64,000 bases of DNA from assembly GCA_026415615.1 (NCBI GenBank), contig JAOAGT010000002.1, positions 186,001 to 250,000 on the forward strand, in the 5' to 3' direction. Both the position numbers and the translations under genes were made by a program. Source of the DNA: Thermoleophilia bacterium (GTDB taxonomy: Bacteria; Actinomycetota; Thermoleophilia; RBG-16-64-13). Shown in pieces: positions 17,042 to 25,290 of this stretch (within the stretch, counting starts at the first letter, position 1; each line of letters starts with the position of its first letter). The notes under the pieces are model-generated. The model was given only the letters and a program-made list of their open reading frames with translations. It ran no database searches and was not told the DNA's origin.

Positions 17042-18241
17042 TGCCAGAGCTTGCTCAAGGTCAGCAATGAGATCCTCTGCGTCCTCCAGACCTACCGAAA
17101 GGCGAAAGACACCATCTCCTGCAAAGGAGCGGTACGACATCTCCTGTTCTGGGGTCAGATGGAAGGAGGAGCGCAGCAAGTCGGCCGTTCCCAGGTAGCA
17201 AATTAAGCTGCGGTTGTGGCCTAGTGAGACTGCGTAGTGAATCACTCTGAGGCGCTTGGCCAAAACCTCAGCTGCTTTGGGGCCATCGCTCACCTGGAAC
17301 GTAAGCATGCCCGAGAAATTCCTCATTTGCCGTGCAGCAAGCTCATATTGAGGATGTGAGGGCAAGCCAGGATATATCACCCGGACAACCTTGGGATGGC
17401 TTTCGAGGTATTTGGCCACAGTCAAAGCATTCTCCTGATGCACTGCCATACGGATGGGAAGGGTAGTCGCTCCGCGCAAAATCAGCCAGGCGTTAAATGG
17501 GCTCAGGATTCCGCCCATGTGGATGGCCAATGTCCGCAGACGTTTCATCTCTTCGCGCGGTCCCAGCACTGCTCCTCCGATAGCGTCTCCGTGGCCACAT
17601 ATGTACTTAGTCAGAGAATGGATGACATACTGAGCACCGAGTTCGATAGGCCGCAGTCCGACCGGTGTGGCAAACGTGGAATCCACAGCTACCGGTATCC
17701 CGTGCTCTCGTGCGATTTCAGCCACAGCTTGGACATCGGTGAGGCGGAGTATTGGGTTAGCCGGCGTCTCGAGATATACCAGGCGTGTGTTTGGTCTAAG
17801 AGCGGCGGCTACTTTCTCTGGGTCTGATGTATCAACCCGAGTTACCTCAACGCCCAGCTTGGGCAGCTGCTGATTGGCAAACTCTGAGGCGGCGGCATAT
17901 GTGACGTCGCTCATTACAAGGTGGTCGCCTGCCTTTAAGGCATGCAAGAACAAGGTAGTAATGGCTGCTACCCCGCTTCCAAAGCATACAGCTTCTTCAG
18001 CTCCTTCAAGCGCGGCCAATTTTTGTTCGAGTTGCTTGATGGTGGGGTTTCCCCAGCGGGTATAGACAAACGGGGTCTCGTCGGTAATGTCGTCTGCCGA
18101 AAACGAGATTCCCGGACCGATCAGAAAGGTGGTTGACATCACGATGTCGGGGGCAGAGGCGCCCGTAAGTGGATTGGGCGGTGTGCCAGCGTGCACAGCT
18201 GCGGTTTTCATACCCCCGGAGAACTTCTCTTTACTGGTCAA
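17033..18241 (-). CDS. Cys/Met-metabolism PLP enzyme (methionine gamma-lyase or cystathionine synthase/lyase type)
   Basis: A 402-residue trans-sulfuration family enzyme. Landmarks are YTRWGNPTIKQLEQKLAALEG, the glycine-rich FGSGVAAI, the PLP contact AVDSTFATP, and the Schiff-base lysine in HSLTKYICGHGDAIGG. Members eliminate or replace the gamma- or beta-substituent of sulfur amino acids in the cytoplasm; the sequence alone does not tell lyase from synthase. TTG at 18241 follows AGGAGT; an ATG ten codons later is also possible. It lies 27 bases after the nitroreductase gene and is probably cotranscribed with it. Confidence 0.88.
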   Translation of the reverse strand: MTSKEKFSGGMKTAAVHAGTPPNPLTGASAPDIVMSTTFLIGPGISFSADDITDETPFVYTRWGNPTIKQLEQKLAALEGAEEAVCFGSGVAAITTLFLHALKAGDHLVMSDVTYAAASEFANQQLPKLGVEVTRVDTSDPEKVAAALRPNTRLVYLETPANPILRLTDVQAVAEIAREHGIPVAVDSTFATPVGLRPIELGAQYVIHSLTKYICGHGDAIGGAVLGPREEMKRLRTLAIHMGGILSPFNAWLILRGATTLPIRMAVHQENALTVAKYLESHPKVVRVIYPGLPSHPQYELAARQMRNFSGMLTFQVSDGPKAAEVLAKRLRVIHYAVSLGHNRSLICYLGTADLLRSSFHLTPEQEMSYRSFAGDGVFRLSVGLEDAEDLIADLEQALALL

Positions 18242-18268
18242 TTTGACTCCTGGTCGATTGCTAGTGTT

Positions 18269-18886
18269 TCATGAGGTTGTCTGTTCGGCTGCGTATCCCA
18301 CGGGCTGCGTCAGTGTGGGGAGTTGGTCTTCGCGCAAGCCCATGGCCTTTGCCAGCGCCTCGCGGTCAAACAGCGCTCTAATCACGGTAGCAAGGCCGCT
18401 GGAGGCGCAGTACAAATAGACATTTTCGGCCATAAAAGCGGAATCCGTCCAGGGAAATACGTTCCTGTCCCAATCGTCGGCTCCGGTCATACGCCCTAGA
18501 TCAGCAACGTAGATGAGCAGCACCGGAACATCAGCTACCCAGGGTTGCATAGGGTGGGCTGCATATTTGCGGACGTCGGCGTTGGTTACCTTTTGCAGAA
18601 AGTGTCCGTGGGGTTCGTAAAGATAAAGTCCGTCTGCCTGGGCAACATAGATGTCGATTTCTTGCCAGTTGCGGGCGCTCGGTGCAGTGTGACTTCCCGG
18701 GGTCCCCATCCCCAAGCCGGCATGCTCACGGTTGAGACCAAAGGCTGCCCAAAGAAGGGTAGAAAGGTCCTCCAAGCTCGGCGCTTGGTCTGTGTACTGC
18801 CGGGTAGAGCGGCGTAGGCGTAACGCGTCAAGCAAAGGCATGCCACCACTGGTGCGAGGCTCAGGAAGAGCAACAGTATTCGTCAT
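18269..18886 (-). CDS. Nitroreductase family protein (SagB-like)
   Basis: A 205-residue FMN-dependent nitroreductase-fold protein. It opens with LRLRRSTRQYTDQAPSLEDLSTLLWAAFG, the phosphate-binding Arg/Ser motif of the family, continues with HTAPSARNWQEIDIYV, and ends with LPTLTQPVGYA, the SagB-type C-terminal pattern. I chose ATG at 18886 because GGAGGT lies 6 bases upstream; the open frame extends further but with no ribosome site. It is followed closely by the Cys/Met lyase gene. The substrate is unknown. Confidence 0.85.
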   Translation of the reverse strand: MTNTVALPEPRTSGGMPLLDALRLRRSTRQYTDQAPSLEDLSTLLWAAFGLNREHAGLGMGTPGSHTAPSARNWQEIDIYVAQADGLYLYEPHGHFLQKVTNADVRKYAAHPMQPWVADVPVLLIYVADLGRMTGADDWDRNVFPWTDSAFMAENVYLYCASSGLATVIRALFDREALAKAMGLREDQLPTLTQPVGYAAEQTTS

Positions 18887-19026
18887 TAGCCACCTCCGTG
18901 CGGCGAATCTGGCAGCCAATTTGTGCAGTACGGCAAAGTTTGCAAAGCGCTTCTGCTTGCCCTGCAAAACTTACAGGATGGATGGTGGGGTGAAAAGGGC
19001 AGGGAAACTAGGATCGCAGCCGGGGG

Positions 19027-19053
19027 GCGCCGCCCGCTGTGGGCGGGCGGCGC
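19027..19053 (-). terminator. GC hairpin downstream of the SHOCT gene
   Basis: GCGCCGCCCGC and GCGGGCGGCGC form an 11-bp perfect stem with a 5-base loop, 36 bases beyond the SHOCT-protein stop. There is no T tract, so it is a hairpin-only candidate terminator. Confidence 0.5.
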
Positions 19054-19088
19054 AAGGACAGAGGGGGATGCGTCAACAGGGGGTTGCT

Positions 19089-19592
19089 CTAGATGGAGGA
19101 GGGGGAAGAGGGCTCTCCAGTTTCCGGCTGGGAAGGCGTGCCAGCCGACTGAGGGGCGGCAGAAGATACTCCGGCACCCACCGGTGCTCCTGCTCCCGGT
19201 ACTCCTGCCCCCAGCAGATTGTTCCGACGGGTCAGATACTCGTCATGCCCCATCTCGCCGCGTGCATAACGCTCGTCCAATAAACGGAGAGCCTCGGCTG
19301 ATACAGGAGAGCCCGCAGCGCTTGGCGTGGAGAAGCTGCCCGGATGGGACCGTCCGGCGCCGGAACTGCCAGAGAGCCGGCCTAACTGGGTAGTGGGGTA
19401 ATGCTTTACTTGCTTAATGAAGTACACGATCAACAGCACCAGTAAGGTGACAAGGGCAGCCCAAAGGATGATGGAAAGCACCATGGCTGCGATTCCCCAG
19501 GGCCCGATTCTAAAAACGAGCTCATCAACCTGCTTATCAAGTAGCCGAGGGCGGTCTGCGTTCTCGAAGAGTCGGTACATGAAGCCGAACAT
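19089..19592 (-). CDS. SHOCT-domain membrane protein
   Basis: A 167-residue protein with a short N-terminal segment, one or two hydrophobic helices (about residues 33-62, GIAAMVLSIILWAALVTLLV) and a C-terminal SHOCT motif, ALRLLDERYARGEMGHDEYLTRR, near residues 100-122. SHOCT motifs are short helical units found at the ends of many membrane proteins, of poorly known function. A Ser/Gly/Pro-rich linker and tail flank the motif. AGGAGGTGA precedes the ATG. No neighbour gives a clue to its job. Confidence 0.72.
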   Translation of the reverse strand: MFGFMYRLFENADRPRLLDKQVDELVFRIGPWGIAAMVLSIILWAALVTLLVLLIVYFIKQVKHYPTTQLGRLSGSSGAGRSHPGSFSTPSAAGSPVSAEALRLLDERYARGEMGHDEYLTRRNNLLGAGVPGAGAPVGAGVSSAAPQSAGTPSQPETGEPSSPSSI

Positions 19593-19740
19593 CAGTCACC
19601 TCCTTTGCTTACGGGCGACAGTATAGAGCGAGGCTTGTAAGCTTCTTGTTAGGCAAGCTGATATTCTGCATGTAAGAACACTTTACGTGCTTTGCGGGGC
19701 ATTCGATTTCTCGATTTGTGACTCGTGGGAGGTTCAACTA

Positions 19741-21405
19741 ATGGCAAGACTGGCCGGCAAGCACGCGCTTATGGAGATTCTGCGCGGCGAAGGCGTGAAA
19801 TATGTTTTTGGGATTCCGGGTGCAACCGAGATTCACTTTATGGACGGTGTGGAGCAGGCGAAAGACATCCAATACATCCTCGCCCTTCACGAGGTGGTTT
19901 GCGCGGGCATGGCCGAGGGCTACGCGCGGGCTTCTGACCAACCAGGTTTCCTCAACCTGCACACCGCTCCGGGGCTGGCGGCAGCCACGCCCCTGCTTTA
20001 CAACGCGAAACTGGGCTGCGTTCCCCTAGTGATTACTGCAGGGCAGAACCACACACGGCTTCTCCAGTATGATCCTCACCTAAGCGGAGACGTGGTAGGC
20101 ATTGGCAGGCCGCATGTCAAATGGGCAACTGAACTGGTCCACCCCGAAGACATTCCCGCGGTCATGCAGCGCGCCTTCAAAATGGCCAAGCAGCCTCCTT
20201 GCGGCCCGGTGTTGGTTTCTATTCCCCAGGATGTTCTTGAGCGTGAGTTTGACTTTACGTACCGTCCGGGCACCCCGGTCTATGCGCGGCTTCGTCCTGA
20301 TCGGGAGGCGGTGGAACGAGCAGCGGAGTTGATAGCCCGCGCGAAGAAGCCCATCTTAGTTGTGGAGAGTGGGGTGGCTCGATCAGGGGCGCTTGACGAG
20401 GTTGTCCGTCTGGCCGAGCTGATTGGAGCCCCTGTGTACCAGAATTGGATGGCAGATGTGAACTTTCCGGTAAACCATCCGCAGTATTTGGGCGATTTGG
20501 ACGTCAACGTGCCGGCGGTGGCCGAGGTCCTAGCTGGGGTAGACGTGCTGATCGGGGTGGGCTGTTCGCTTTTCGCGCATGGCTTTTTCAATCCCAAGAT
20601 GCCCTCGCTAGCTGGCGTGAAAATCGTGCACATTGATGACGATCCTTGGGAAATCGGTAAGAACTTACCTACCGACTGCGGTGTACAAGGCGACATTAAG
20701 GTGACCTTGGCTGAGCTTTGCACTGCTCTTGAAGCCACACTTGATCCGCAAGCAAGGGAGGCTGCCAAGGAAAGAGCGGTAGACGCTGCAAAGCAAAAGG
20801 CTGCCATGCTTGCCGCCCTGGGTGATCGCCAGCTCCAGGAAAGAAACCAGATACCCATCGCCCCTTCCCGGCTCATGACCGAAATTGCAGCGGTGGCGGA
20901 CGAGAACACGGTGGTGGTGGATGAGTGCTGGTCCTCGTCAGGACTGCTGAGGCAGATACTTGCCCCCTCTCGGCCCAAGAGTTACTTCCGGTCCCGCAAA
21001 GGAGGCAGCATTGGCTGGGGTTTGCCAGGGGCGATGGGAATAAAACTCGGCATGCCCGAGAAAAGAGTCATTGCCGTCCTAGGCGACGGAAGCGCGGCTT
21101 GGTCGATCCAAGGGTTGTGGACCGCCGCTCGCTATCAAATTCCTGTCACCTTCGTCATATTGAACAATGCTACCTATGGACAAGTGAAGCTCGTGCGGAA
21201 GCTTGTATTAGGGGATTATCCGCTGGAAGAAAAGCACGAGGGGATGGAACTTGACCGCCCGGTGCTTGACTTTAGTCTGCTTGCTCGGTCGATGGGCGTG
21301 GAGAGCGAACGGGTGACTGAGCCGGACGAAATTAGGCCAGCATTGGAGCAGGCTCTGGCCGCTAATGAGCCGCGGTTGGTTGAGGTGCTGGTGCGTAAAC
21401 CTTAG
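19741..21405 (+). CDS. Thiamine-pyrophosphate enzyme, benzoylformate-decarboxylase-like
   Basis: A 554-residue TPP enzyme with the three-domain layout of acetolactate synthase and 2-oxoacid decarboxylases. The N-terminal glutamate that activates TPP is in LALHEVVCAGMAEGYAR; the Mg-TPP motif starts at GDGSAAWSIQGLW and ends at ILNNATYGQ. NLHTAPGLAAATPLLYNA and the preceding helix are closer to benzoylformate decarboxylase than to acetolactate synthase, by eye. GGAGG before the ATG at 19741 decides the start. It stands alone. The substrate is probably a 2-oxoacid but is not determined. Confidence 0.85.
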   Translation: MARLAGKHALMEILRGEGVKYVFGIPGATEIHFMDGVEQAKDIQYILALHEVVCAGMAEGYARASDQPGFLNLHTAPGLAAATPLLYNAKLGCVPLVITAGQNHTRLLQYDPHLSGDVVGIGRPHVKWATELVHPEDIPAVMQRAFKMAKQPPCGPVLVSIPQDVLEREFDFTYRPGTPVYARLRPDREAVERAAELIARAKKPILVVESGVARSGALDEVVRLAELIGAPVYQNWMADVNFPVNHPQYLGDLDVNVPAVAEVLAGVDVLIGVGCSLFAHGFFNPKMPSLAGVKIVHIDDDPWEIGKNLPTDCGVQGDIKVTLAELCTALEATLDPQAREAAKERAVDAAKQKAAMLAALGDRQLQERNQIPIAPSRLMTEIAAVADENTVVVDECWSSSGLLRQILAPSRPKSYFRSRKGGSIGWGLPGAMGIKLGMPEKRVIAVLGDGSAAWSIQGLWTAARYQIPVTFVILNNATYGQVKLVRKLVLGDYPLEEKHEGMELDRPVLDFSLLARSMGVESERVTEPDEIRPALEQALAANEPRLVEVLVRKP

Positions 21406-21468
21406 CCGCGTGCACCACTTCTGTGGATTCGGCTGGGCAAGGTAGCGCCTGGCTACGCAAGGTGAGGC

Positions 21469-22203
21469 TCAGTCGGCGAGCAGGCGGTCTCGGCGAAAGC
21501 GGCGTAGAGCGATAAAGAAGAGGAGGGCGCTGGCTGCCGCTACGGCGGCAGCCAGCGCCCCAACAATCCAGTCCCCGTGCATGCGGCGCGGCAACGAGGA
21601 AAGTCGGTCTCCCAATACCATCACGATTAACCAAATAGCAAACAGGGGTAGCACCAGGGTTCCAGAAAGGATCTGCTGAGCTTGCCGAATGCCGCGGGCT
21701 TTTATCGATACAACGGCCCCAAGCCCGGCGACAGCCGTAGAAAAGAGCAGACTGAGACCAACGTCGGCTGCTACGACTTTGGCTGCGTAAAAGTGAAAGC
21801 CGCCAGACCAGTGGGCAGCGTTTACTGTGACCAGTCCCACTACAAGGGCAAAGAGAGACATTCCCCATCCGTACAGCACTGCAACGAGGATTTTTCCCGC
21901 GAAGATCGCTTGATCTGGCAGACGACTAGCTAGCAGCGTCTCCAAAGTCCGGCGTTCGCGCTCGCCCGCGAAGGAATCAGGGATCAGCGCGCTTATGAGC
22001 ACCAACGGAAGTAGGTACATGAGAGCTGCGGAAGGAAGATAACTATTAAGCCAACCCGTTCCTGCATCCCATGAAAGCCATATGGAGAAAACTAGCGGAA
22101 AAAGTAACGTCATTATCGTGCTTACAAGATTGCGTGACCGACCAAACAGGCTTTTTGCCTCCTTCCACATCACTGTCCGGACATCCGTGAAGATCTCGCT
22201 CAC
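21469..22203 (-). CDS. ABC exporter permease (ABC-2 type)
   Basis: A 244-residue membrane protein with about six helices, partner of the ATPase encoded just upstream. The cytoplasmic start DVRTVMWKEAKSLFGRSRN and the loop SFAGERERRTLETLLASRL are typical of ABC-2 permeases. Its ATG overlaps the ATPase stop as ATGA, so the two are translationally coupled. The last helix (GALAAAVAAASALLFF) is encoded by a 16-bp perfect inverted repeat. The exported substrate is unknown; this family moves drugs, sodium or polysaccharides. Confidence 0.85.
   Translation of the reverse strand: MSEIFTDVRTVMWKEAKSLFGRSRNLVSTIMTLLFPLVFSIWLSWDAGTGWLNSYLPSAALMYLLPLVLISALIPDSFAGERERRTLETLLASRLPDQAIFAGKILVAVLYGWGMSLFALVVGLVTVNAAHWSGGFHFYAAKVVAADVGLSLLFSTAVAGLGAVVSIKARGIRQAQQILSGTLVLPLFAIWLIVMVLGDRLSSLPRRMHGDWIVGALAAAVAAASALLFFIALRRFRRDRLLAD
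21525..21560. repeat. 16-bp perfect hairpin with TACG loop
   Basis: GGGCGCTGGCTGCCGC (21525-21540) and its exact complement (21545-21560) flank TACG. As + strand RNA this is a C(UACG)G hairpin, the exceptionally stable UNCG tetraloop class. It lies inside the permease coding sequence and 120 bases beyond the TPP-enzyme stop. Confidence 0.85.
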
Positions 22204-23141
22204 CCCTCATCCTCGCTTTCTGCCATGAGGGTAAGAAACACTTCCTCAAGGTTAGCCATGTCGCGCCGTACTTCCTCGACAGCTACGCCGTGCATCACTA
22301 GCAAGGCAACGAGCGGGGCCGGGTCAGTGCTACCTTCTAGCTCCACAGTAAGCCGGTTGCCATCCTGCTTTACACGAGCGACATGTGGTTGCTCGGCGAT
22401 CAGCCTGGCTATCTGTTCGTCTAAACCTCGGCCGGATATCCAGACACGGCACGTGCGTGTTTGCGAGCGCAGCTTTTCTGGAGCACCGACAGCAAGCAGA
22501 CGCCCATTGCGAATGACTGCTACCTCAGTGCAAAGTTGCTCGGCTTCGGCCATGTTGTGGGTACTCAAAAACACCGTGGTGCCATGCTCACGAACAAGCC
22601 GGGCTAGGTCGCCCCGCAAACTGTGGGCTGAGGTCACGTCTAGACCGGCTGTCGGCTCATCAAGCAAGAGCACGGCCGGATCCGGCAGCAAAGCGCGAGC
22701 GAGGGCAAGCCGCTTTTTCATACCGGTACTCCAGGTGCGTACCTGTTCAGACCTTCTCTCCCAGAGTCCACACCAGTTAAGAAGGGCTTTGATTCGCGCC
22801 TTGCGCGTCCCAGGGGGGATATGCCAAGCTCGCGCCCAAAACTCAAGATTCTCGAGTGCTGTCAAATGCTCGTAGAGACCGGGACTGTCAAGCACCACCC
22901 CGGCACGGGCTCGAATCTCCGCGGATTGAGTGCGGATGTCGAAACCCAGCACTTCTGCCCGGCCTGCAGTGGGTGTAAGGAGACCTAAGAGCAGGCGAAT
23001 GGTCGTTGTCTTGCCGGAGCCGTTGGGGCCCAAGAAGCCAAAGACAGCTCCGGCGCGGACTTCAAGCGTGAGACGGTCTACTGCGCGCACCGTGCCAAAG
23101 TAGCGAGAAAGACCTTGGGTGCGGATTGCAATTTCGTTCAT
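22200..23141 (-). CDS. ABC exporter ATP-binding protein
   Basis: A 313-residue ATPase of the ABC-2 exporter type. Walker A is GPNGSGKTT, the signature region is WSTGMKKRLALARALL, Walker B is AVLLLDEPTAGLD, and the switch histidine is in LSTHN. A C-terminal extension of about 100 residues follows, as in DrrA/CcmA-like proteins. I start it at ATG 23141 (MNEIAIRTQGLSRYFG), where homology begins; the frame is open further upstream but that part has no family likeness and faces the NUDIX gene. Its stop overlaps the permease start (ATGA). Confidence 0.88.
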   Translation of the reverse strand: MNEIAIRTQGLSRYFGTVRAVDRLTLEVRAGAVFGFLGPNGSGKTTTIRLLLGLLTPTAGRAEVLGFDIRTQSAEIRARAGVVLDSPGLYEHLTALENLEFWARAWHIPPGTRKARIKALLNWCGLWERRSEQVRTWSTGMKKRLALARALLPDPAVLLLDEPTAGLDVTSAHSLRGDLARLVREHGTTVFLSTHNMAEAEQLCTEVAVIRNGRLLAVGAPEKLRSQTRTCRVWISGRGLDEQIARLIAEQPHVARVKQDGNRLTVELEGSTDPAPLVALLVMHGVAVEEVRRDMANLEEVFLTLMAESEDEG

Positions 23142-23228
23142 TACAGGAGGAATTGTCGCACTCGAAGCAGGTGGAATCCATGTAGTGAGGCAGGTATCCT
23201 GCGAGGCGGCAACATCGGGAGAGCAAAC

Positions 23229-23260
23229 ATATTGGACCTGAATAATGCTGGACCTGAATA
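23229..23260. repeat. Tandem 16-bp duplication containing the NUDIX start codon
   Basis: ATATTGGACCTGAATA (23229-23244) is followed directly by ATGCTGGACCTGAATA (23245-23260), 14/16 identical. The start codon ATG is the first triplet of the second copy. Confidence 0.8.
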
Positions 23261-23919
23261 GGTTGCATCCGAGAAAACTAAATCTAACTAGCTTAGATTC
23301 AACAGAGGTGCGTAGGCTGCTCGTGGCGGCTTTCAGCACGGGGAGCAACTCACCGGCCGAGGGACACGCCAGCAGCTTTTCCTTCGAGACTGCTGCGGAC
23401 GATTTAACTGCCAAGATTCCAGCGGCGGTTCTGGTAGCTGTGGTGGGAGTACCAGGGGATCCCGGTGTGGTTCTAACGAGACGGACCGCGAACCTAGAAA
23501 ACCATGCCGGAGAGGTGAGTTTGCCAGGGGGAAGAGTGGAGCGCCAGGATGCAAATCCGCGAGAGACCGCTTTGCGCGAGACTTTTGAGGAAATCGGTCT
23601 TCCCCCAGAAAAGGTGGAGGTCTTGGGACGCCTGCCCTTCTACGATACGGTGAGCGGGTTCCGAGTGGCCCCCTACGTGGGCTGGGTTGAGCCTCCGGTG
23701 TCCTTTTGCCCCGACCCTCGTGAGGTCGAAGAGATCTTCTTGCTGCCTCTGGCTTTGGTACTTGACCGCGACTGCTGGCGCCGTGAGGAAATAGTCATAG
23801 GGAACACCCGGCGCGAATTCTGGGTGTTGCAATATGAGGGAAGGCGAGTCTGGGGAGCAACAGCCGGAATACTAACTAGCCTGGCAGAGGCTTTGAAAGT
23901 CGCCTGGTGCATGTCTTAA
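23245..23919 (+). CDS. NUDIX hydrolase, CoA-pyrophosphatase-like
   Basis: A 224-residue NUDIX protein. The Nudix box reads GGRVERQDANPRETALRETF then EEIGL, and the preceding TRRTANLENHAGEVSLPGG matches the extra motif of CoA/acyl-CoA pyrophosphatases, which split CoA into phosphopantetheine and 3',5'-ADP. The first 60 residues are variable. The ATG at 23245 lies in a tandem repeat and has no clear ribosome site, so the start is less certain than the function. A strong terminator follows about 100 bases after the stop. Confidence 0.82.
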   Translation: MLDLNRLHPRKLNLTSLDSTEVRRLLVAAFSTGSNSPAEGHASSFSFETAADDLTAKIPAAVLVAVVGVPGDPGVVLTRRTANLENHAGEVSLPGGRVERQDANPRETALRETFEEIGLPPEKVEVLGRLPFYDTVSGFRVAPYVGWVEPPVSFCPDPREVEEIFLLPLALVLDRDCWRREEIVIGNTRREFWVLQYEGRRVWGATAGILTSLAEALKVAWCMS

Positions 23920-23969
23920 AGGGGCGTGGCGCATACCATCGAAGTAGCCTGGCACATGTCTTGAGAGGG
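23897..23969. repeat. Imperfect repeat across the NUDIX stop codon
   Basis: Two 28-base segments, 23897-23924 and 23942-23969, are 22/28 identical with a period of 45 bases, so the second stop-like codon (TGA) is in frame with the real TAA. Both share GCCTGG and CATGTCTT. Confidence 0.65.
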
Positions 23970-24018
23970 TTGCCGCGAGTACCAGACTTTCGCACTGAGC
24001 TGGGACCGGAGCAAACAC

Positions 24019-24064
24019 GGAGCGAAGACCCGGGCTAAAGACCCAGATCTTCGCTCCTCTTTTC
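24019..24064 (+). terminator. Rho-independent terminator of the NUDIX gene
   Basis: GGAGCGAAGA (24019-24028) pairs perfectly with TCTTCGCTCC (24048-24057); the downstream arm is followed by TCTTTTC. A 10-bp stem with a 19-base loop and a T tract on the + strand. Confidence 0.8.
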
Positions 24065-24083
24065 GCAGTCTCGACCTTGCTTG

Positions 24084-24130
24084 CTCAGTTTGCCCGCAGG
24101 GCTACCTCGCTCCGCTTCCCTGCAGGGCTA
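24084..24130. repeat. Direct repeat downstream of the winged-helix gene
   Basis: Two 21-base copies (24084-24104 and 24110-24130), 17/21 identical, both ending in GCAGGGCTA, lie just beyond the stop codon at 24138. Confidence 0.6.
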
Positions 24131-24137
24131 GGGTATG

Positions 24138-24359
24138 CTACCCGGCGATCTGCCTGCCTTTGTCAGTAGCAAGGTAGCCTTCGTCACCCTGGGCAATGAA
24201 GCCAGCTGCTTCGAGCTCCCGGAGTCCAGACCGGACCCGAAACAGCGGCAAGCCGGTTTCGGCAGCTATGACTTCCGGCTGCTTGGCCTGTCCTAGAACT
24301 GCTTTGATCATGGCTAGGCCGCTCTCGGTTGGCCGTCCATCAGGATTTACACATGCCAT
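24138..24359 (-). CDS. Small winged-helix-type DNA-binding protein
   Basis: A 73-residue protein. KQPEVIAAETGLPLFRVRSGLRELEAAGFIAQGDEGYLATDKGRQI has the helix-turn-helix and wing pattern of small MarR/ArsR-like regulators, with a hydrophobic recognition-helix spacing. ATG at 24359 has a modest GAGGT ribosome site; another ATG nine codons upstream is possible. Two adjacent 18-bp direct repeats lie about 20 bases before the start and could be its own operator. It sits downstream of peroxiredoxin on the same strand. Its targets are unknown. Confidence 0.6.
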   Translation of the reverse strand: MACVNPDGRPTESGLAMIKAVLGQAKQPEVIAAETGLPLFRVRSGLRELEAAGFIAQGDEGYLATDKGRQIAG

Positions 24360-24378
24360 CCCAATACCTCTCTCTTCG

Positions 24379-24414
24379 CGGGGCACTCAGACATAACGGG
24401 GCACTCAGACCTAA
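24379..24414. repeat. Tandem 18-bp direct repeat, possible operator
   Basis: CGGGGCACTCAGACATAA and CGGGGCACTCAGACCTAA (17/18 identical) lie side by side 20 bases upstream of the winged-helix gene start. Confidence 0.75.
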
Positions 24415-24506
24415 GGTGGAATGCAGGCGCTATCTTGGCTCCATTCTGTGTCCTATAGATATCGCGTCCGCAGTCCGTGTCTTCTAGTGCCCACAACCCC
24501 CGTCTA

Positions 24507-25157
24507 CTAGAGTGTCCGCCGGCACAAGTACCAGTCCACGCAGTCGTAGCCCTCCTTCATGCGCTGCTCGGCGGCCTCCGTTGTCTGCGGTGGCGGCAGT
24601 ACTACCGGGTCGCCAGGACGCCAGTTGGCCGGTGTGGCTACCTTGTACTTATCCACCGTCTGCAGAGAATCAATGATTCGGATGATTTCATCCATGTTGC
24701 GGCCTGTGCTAAGCGGGTAGTAAAGGATGCAACGGATGATCTGGTCCGGATCAATGATAAAGACACATCGGACGGTTTCGGTCTTGCTATCCCCAGGGTG
24801 AATCATGCCGTAAAGGGTAGCCACGGTCTTATTCAGGTCGGCAATGATGGGGAATGGGATCTTCACGCCTGTCTTTTCTTCTATATTGCGCAGCCAAGCA
24901 ATGTGAGAGGTCACACTATCCACGCTTAGACCGAGAAGTTCCACTCCTCTCTCTTGGAGCTGCGGATAGATCTCGGCAAAAGCCATGAACTCAGTGGTGC
25001 AAACCGGCGTGAAATCGGCCGGGTGAGAAAACAAAATCAGCCAGCTTCCCTTGTAGTCAGAAAGCCGCAATGTTCCAGCAGTAGTTGGGGCTTCAAACTC
25101 CGGAGCGGGCTCTCCTATCCGTGGCATGGAAACGACTTTCTCCATTCCCTCTTCCAT
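24507..25157 (-). CDS. Peroxiredoxin, Prx6 group with extra C-terminal cysteines
   Basis: A 216-residue thiol peroxidase that reduces hydrogen and alkyl peroxides. The peroxidatic cysteine is C53 in HPADFTPVCTTEF. Two further cysteines, C206 and C212 in GYDCVDWYLCRRTL, sit as in the archaeal/thermophilic Prx6 enzymes (ApTPx C50/C207/C213, from memory), where the C-terminal ones resolve the disulfide. GGAGG precedes the ATG at 25157. Thioredoxin reductase and rubrerythrin elsewhere in the window fit the same peroxide-defence theme. Confidence 0.92.
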   Translation of the reverse strand: MEEGMEKVVSMPRIGEPAPEFEAPTTAGTLRLSDYKGSWLILFSHPADFTPVCTTEFMAFAEIYPQLQERGVELLGLSVDSVTSHIAWLRNIEEKTGVKIPFPIIADLNKTVATLYGMIHPGDSKTETVRCVFIIDPDQIIRCILYYPLSTGRNMDEIIRIIDSLQTVDKYKVATPANWRPGDPVVLPPPQTTEAAEQRMKEGYDCVDWYLCRRTL

Positions 25158-25290
25158 CTTGATCCTCCATGGTCCGTTGTCAGCTTGTAGACGCTTATCT
25201 TCGTTACTACCGCAGATAGGCGGAATTTATGCGCGGAGATCGAAAGATTCGATTTGTGGGTTATAGCCCGGAGAAGAAAGGATTCAAACG

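Noticed and set aside
23141-23160. AGGAGG at 23145-23150 as ribosome site for an earlier NUDIX start
   Set aside because: The TTG that follows is out of frame with the NUDIX protein and only two bases away.
24378-24414. CRISPR-like repeat
   Set aside because: Only two copies, directly adjacent, no spacers.
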